Positions 59,281 to 64,000 of a stretch of DNA of 64,000 nt are shown here, piece after piece; within the stretch, counting starts at the first letter, position 1; the number at the start of each line of letters is the position of its first letter. The stretch is from Synanceia verrucosa (taxonomy: Eukaryota > Chordata > Actinopteri > Perciformes > Synanceiidae). The translations under genes and the position numbers were made by a program. The stretch covers positions 4,663,507 through 4,727,506 of the forward strand of contig CM056567.1 of NCBI GenBank assembly GCA_029721515.1, written 5' to 3'. The notes under the pieces were generated by a model. That model ran no database searches, was not told the origin of the DNA, and worked only from the letters and a program-made list of their open reading frames with translations.

Positions 59281-60379
59281 AAAGAGTGTTTTTCTTCTTT
59301 TGTCAAAACCTTGAAATATGACTGGACAATTATGCCTTGAGGCTAACAATAAGACTAAATTATATTCTTGTTTTTTTCCCTTTGAGTCACAAGTCTTGTT
59401 CTGTGAGACGAAATGTGAGACTTGATTTTGAGTTTCTGTCTCCCGCCTCTTCTTTCTCCCATGACCTCCTGACCTCTAGTAAAATACTACATGTCCAAGA
59501 AACCATTATAAGTATGCGCCCAGTGGCTTTTATCTGGCCTCGGCTCAGTCACTCACATGTGTAACCATAGATAGCCCCACCCAGAAGACCTTCATATGTG
59601 ACACCTGTTATCTAAAAGGTCACCATTACCAAATACAACGCTCTGACATCAGCACAAAGCTAGCAGCATTCAGACCATGATGAGAACACAGCAGTGCTGT
59701 TATTGGATAGGTTTGCAGAACATAGAAACACTTTTGTTTGTTTTTACAGGACACTGTGTAATATATTATGAATATCTTTGTGTTAAACTATGATAAAAAT
59801 CATGCGTCTCTTTGTATAAAAATATTGAGATTAAAGGGTATTTTCAGTTTTGCATACATTTATTTGTATGAATTTTATTACATCTCAAGTGACTACATGA
59901 CATTTAAAGAAAAGGCCTTTTTTCAATAATGTTAAAAGCTCTAACATATCTCCTCTTTATGTTGCAGGGCTATTACTGTAATTGCAAATCTAAAATTATA
60001 TAAGTGTTGCGTTTAAAGGCAGCTGGTGTATACTTTAGATATCACCTTGACATTATATCACTAGCAGTAATGTTTTTTTACTTCTTTATCCGTGAAGGTT
60101 TATATTTAGCTGTTAAAGGTAGGTGTACTCATTACTTTGAGCCTTAAAAGTTAATGAATTAAAAAAAAAAAATCCCATTGTCGATTTACTTTTATGGGGT
60201 GTAAGCATCTCATTATTTCTCTTAGATCATTCCAATTCCAAGCTATAAACAAAGGTTTTCTATCAGTGATGGGTTATTAAATTATATTGACTATAGTAAT
60301 GTCTTAATTGCTCCACATGTCATGGCCTTTCCTTAAAAAGACTGCTGGTCTGTCAAAGCTTCCCTCGGTGGATCTAAGG

Positions 60380-60910
60380 TTCACACAGCACGGTTAAGCC
60401 ACACCACGGTGACGTCAGCACTCGTCATGTGACACAGCTCCGCTAATTGATGCCGTTTCACCGAGTTCTGCCCACCGCAAGTCAAACGCGTGAAATTAAT
60501 CAGGCAGTGGCGTTGTATGAGCGTTTAGCGTGACCTTAACAGCGTTTCCACAGGAGCTGGAGCGCAATGAAGCTTCACCTACCCTCCTGTGACAAATGAG
60601 CTAGACGCCACACGCCCAAATCCTGCTCATTAGTCATGTGAGGTATGTCACCAAGAGTAATTATACTTAGCCCCAAAGTTGCATATGCAACAGCTCACAC
60701 ACACATACGATACGCAGTGCCGCTACACTTTCCCACACTTAAGCAAGTAGGAAACGTTCTCATACATGAACGGCTGTTTACCGAGACATGAATCATAATT
60801 ATGCCTGACGCTGCGCTTTTGGAGCGAGCTGGGATTGGCCCTTATATTGTTTGCTTTAGACGTGAATAAACACATGCGTTTTGTCACATTTTTTGACGTC
60901 ATGTGAACAT
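60380..60910. promoter_or_regulatory. candidate regulatory block with CREs and a 14-bp palindrome
   Basis: Perfect CRE sites TGACGTCA occur at 60410-60417 and 60894-60901. The palindrome GTTGCATATGCAAC is at 60678-60691 (two octamer-like ATGCAA halves), and ATTGGCC is at about 60834. CpG density is higher than in the surroundings. No ORF or transcript structure is evident, so enhancer or distal promoter remains open. Confidence 0.4.
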
Positions 60911-60963
60911 AAATGCACGTTGACCTCAGCGTATTTCTGTCCAGTTTCTAGAATGTCGTTAAC

Positions 60964-60965
<2 letters not shown>

Positions 60966-61011
<46 letters not shown>
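60966..61011 (+). repeat. (GT)n microsatellite
   Basis: Uninterrupted GT run of about 22 units. Confidence 0.95.
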
Positions 61012-61013
<2 letters not shown>

Positions 61014-61127
61014 CAGTATGCAGCACCCTGCCTGTGGCCATGCTCCAATGGAGCGCTCAGTCTCTCTGACGGACCAGTGAGAAGTGAGGAGGGTCAGTCC
61101 CGCCAGGAGCTCATTTAGTCTCTATCT

Positions 61128-61129
<2 letters not shown>

Positions 61130-61188
<59 letters not shown>
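61130..61188 (+). repeat. (CA)n microsatellite
   Basis: About 28 CA units, about 120 bases from the GT tract at 60966. The two are in opposite sense and could pair. Confidence 0.95.
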
Positions 61189-61191
<3 letters not shown>

Positions 61192-61361
61192 TGTGCTCCC
61201 ATTAGGGAGATATAGTGGGAAGACAGGACCAATGATGCATGTCACAAAGTACTACAATACTGCTGTGTCCTCCCACTTTCCACCTCCCCCCCTTTTGTCT
61301 TCCCCTTCTCGTTGATTTGCTGCGTTTCCTCCACCGCTTCTGCACTTTTAAAATATCTACA

Positions 61362-61753
61362 TTAACTCATTGAGTGCCAGCCGTTTTATAAAACAGAAAG
61401 TGCTAGCATTTTTGCACATTTTGAGTCATATTTCAAGACCCGCAGGATATTTTGTACTATGACCCTGAAAACACTGAAAGCTCAAATGAAAGAAGAGACT
61501 CTCTATTTCATCATGATTTTTTTTTTTTTTTTTTTTACCTTGTTCTATTCTTGTTTTATCAGAGGTAGAGTAGAGGACACTTTCACCAAAATCACCACTT
61601 TTTGTCCAGATTCTATTTTGCTCTCTAATATCGCTTGTCTCTTTATGCTCCGACTACATCTCCCAGAAGCCCCAATGTTACTCACAGGCTGTCGGCCCAC
61701 TGCCGAAAAAGCACTTTGACATAGTATTACGTCTATGGCACTCTAAGAGTTAA
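61362..61753 (-). mobile_element. piggyBac-like MITE downstream of triqk
   Basis: TTAA flanks both ends (61362-61365 and 61750-61753), with TTAACTCATTGAGTGCCAGC and GGCACTCTAAGAGTTAA. It has an expanded T run at 61517-61537 in place of the usual short A/T run, and a loss of the middle AACAGGAAGTGG region. Confidence 0.87.
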
Positions 61754-62617
61754 TATCATGTTCAGAGTCAGAGCGTCATGATGACAGAAGACATAGGAGT
61801 GTAAATTTTGTATATTCGAAAGCTGTAGCTCTTAAAAACTTGGAACTATTGATGTAGAATCAATCGATCAGTGATGTAGAATATTAGTTAGTTTCTCATG
61901 CAGGTCTTTGTCCTACAAATGACCTCAAAATCCATCCACCACATTACCAAAACGCAGACTTTAATGTGAAAAACAAACATGACCGCATCAACGCTGAACT
62001 TGACAGTAATACTGTTAGTGTTTAATTCTCTGCCGACCTCTGTTGCCCCTGTGTCTGATATGAATGCATTAGCAGGATCGCTCCGTGCGGTGGATTAGAA
62101 ACTCCCCTGTGCTTTGTGAGGTGTGTGGTAATGCCAGACTTAGTGGATTCTGCTGCGAATCACATCCTCCCATCGCCTTCTTAATCCCTGATGCGCTGCC
62201 TAATGACACAGAGACCGGAGGACTCAGCGGGAGAGCGAGGGGAGGCGGAGAGGGCGGGAGGGAAGTGTCGGAAAAGTTGCGACGACTCAGAAGTAGTTTG
62301 AGGTCTGACAGAGAAGTGAGACTTAAGTCTTACCGACTGACATTAAAGAGTTTGCTGCGCTTTCTAACAAAATGTATGATTTGAACGTGTATGCACAAGT
62401 TTGGGATTTGTGTGTGTGTTGTGTGTTTGTTTACGACCGCTGCATCCATAATCAGTGTGTCATGAGCGGATAGGGCAGGTGCTCAACAGGTGTGCTCTCT
62501 GATACCAGTCCCTCTCCATTTGCTTGTCTGTCCCTCCATGTTTGCACACGCTCATTGTGTTCTTCATAGAGGAACACCTGGGCTCTGCTGTACCTGGGCT
62601 TGTTGCCCAGTCCTGAC

Positions 62618-62660
<43 letters not shown>

Positions 62661-62939
62661 GAACACAGCCAGTTCCTGTAACTGGCTGAAGCAGGAAGCA
62701 GCAGCTGACATCCCATCCTTCAGTTCCCAGGAGGCTCACATTGTAAACCATCCCAGTCGGACCCACTTGAGACAGGCTCACCTGAGATATGAGCCTCTTG
62801 TACACAACCAGTGAATAAGCTTTGGTGGCAGATGCTGAAGTCGGGCATGGCTTGTCTGTTTAGATCAGCGTACCTTTCCAGCAACAGAGACGACTATATT
62901 TTTGAATATGCAGAAAAACATAAGCGACCCTTTGCTTAC
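61754..62939. other. intergenic DNA 3' of triqk
   Basis: No gene is recognised. A GC-richer stretch at 62080-62300 includes a purine-rich GAGGGGAGGCGGAGAGGGCG, and a CA tract lies at 62618. Confidence 0.45.
62618..62658 (+). repeat. (CA)n microsatellite
   Basis: CA run of about 20 units. Confidence 0.95.
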
Positions 62940-63379
62940 TTAAATCATTGAGTGCCATTGACGTAATAATACGTCAAAGTGTTTTTTTGGCAAAGGGTCC
63001 CCTGCAGTCTCAGCCAGTGAGTAATTTGGGGGCTTCTGGGAGATGTAGTTGGAGCATAAAGAGATGGTATGCGCCACAGAGATCAAAGTAGGAAGTGGAG
63101 ATGATCGATATTAGAGAGCAAAACAGAATCTGGACAAAAAGTGGTGATTTTGGTGAAAGTGTCCTCTACTCTACCTCTGATAAAACAAGAATGGAACAAG
63201 GTAAAAAACAAACATTTTTTTCATGATGAAATAGAGAGTCTCTTCTTTCATTTGAGCTATTCAGTGATTTCAGAGTCATACTACAAAATATTCTGTGTGA
63301 AATATGACTCAAAATGGGCAAAAAATGATGGCACAAGGCACTTTCTGTCTTATAAAGCATCAGGCACTCAATGAGTTAT
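62940..63379 (+). mobile_element. piggyBac-like MITE, near full length
   Basis: The left end is TTAAATCATTGAGTGCCATT, followed directly by GACGTAATAATACGTCAAAG, so it has a single rather than double terminal repeat. The full body follows and the right end is GGCACTCAATGAGTTAT. It is 440 bases long. Confidence 0.88.
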
Positions 63380-64000
63380 TGGTCTGTGCTGGAGGCTTTT
63401 TGTCCCAGATGATGAAATAAATATGTATAATAATAATCACAATATTTGACACCAGGTTTGACTGATTTCACTTGTCAGTATTTTTTAATAAGTGCCCCTT
63501 AGTTTGCAGAAACCCAGTGAGAAAAGAGAGGCCTAAAAGAAACAGAGTTGCTGTGTTTCTCACAATGGTCTGCTTGGTCACGCACTAGTGAGCGTGGGAT
63601 TACCTGAGGGAATAACACAAACAGGTTGTCTCCAGTTCTTTTGGTTTGTTGTGTTTTTTTTTTCTTCCTGAAATAAGGGAATCTCAGCTCCCCCTTCTCT
63701 CTCTGTGAGTCACTGTTCCAGAGAGTAAGCAAGCACTGATGAGTGCATTCAAGTAGCTTAGCGGCTCACTTGATTGTTTCTCAACCGTCAGGCTCCAATC
63801 ACTACCTAGTTCAAAAAAAAGTTCAGTAATTTAATCAGGATTAAAAGTTATATCGAGGTTGCCGCATTTGTTTTGTAATTTTAAACACTTATCATGCTTA
63901 TTTCTGAATTTACACACTGAAAGCAGAGGTTTGATGCAACCGGAGAATAAAGTAGTTCAGAGTGGTGACAGTGTTTGCATCGCCACAGAAAATTAATATT
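63380..64000. other. intergenic DNA at the right edge
   Basis: No gene, exon or repeat is recognised. Confidence 0.5.

Noticed and set aside
1..64000. CRISPR arrays, operons, bacterial promoters, viral or phage genes
   Set aside because: None found. Tandem repeats here are eukaryotic microsatellites without spacers, and no capsid, polymerase or integrase frame is present.

Overview
The window looks like vertebrate nuclear DNA, most likely from a teleost fish. It is AT-rich and gene-poor, with long (CA)n/(GT)n tracts, many short non-autonomous DNA transposons and non-LTR tails of fish type. The one protein-coding gene recognised has vertebrate GT-AG introns of 2 to 8 kb. Nothing prokaryotic, and no CRISPR array, rRNA or intact tRNA, is visible. 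The species cannot be named from the sequence.

The gene is triqk (triple QxxK/R motif-containing protein), on the + strand. A CCAAT/GC-box promoter and a non-coding first exon lie at about 39650-39920. Three coding exons follow at 41940-42000, 50140-50225 and 57998-58105, and a poly(A) signal is proposed at 59255. The spliced product is 84 residues with three back-to-back QxxK motifs, a basic middle and one C-terminal membrane segment. Splice phases and reading frame agree at every junction.

Positions 1 to about 39600 form a gene desert with no supportable coding gene. It holds microsatellites, unique AT-rich blocks that may be cis-regulatory, and dispersed repeats. The triqk introns carry more repeats, including a 1.6 kb structure in intron 2 where inverted SINE-like copies flank a broken THAP zinc-finger fragment. 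From 59300 to 64000 there is no gene, but a CRE- and palindrome-containing block at 60380-60910 may be regulatory.

The most distinctive content is a family of about 0.4-0.5 kb elements with TTAA-flanked inverted ends (TTAACTCTTTGAGTGCC). They resemble piggyBac-derived MITEs. Thirteen copies or fragments were found in 64 kb, in both orientations, in at least two subfamilies and with internal-deletion derivatives. At 36032-36989 two such copies enclose a segment that is a near-identical inverted duplicate of unique DNA at 30384-30690. This looks like a composite element that captured flanking DNA, and it is the best candidate for something undescribed. A second MITE family, with CTAATTTCC ends, has three copies.

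All calls come from reading the sequence by eye. Family names rest on remembered family features, and no database search was run.
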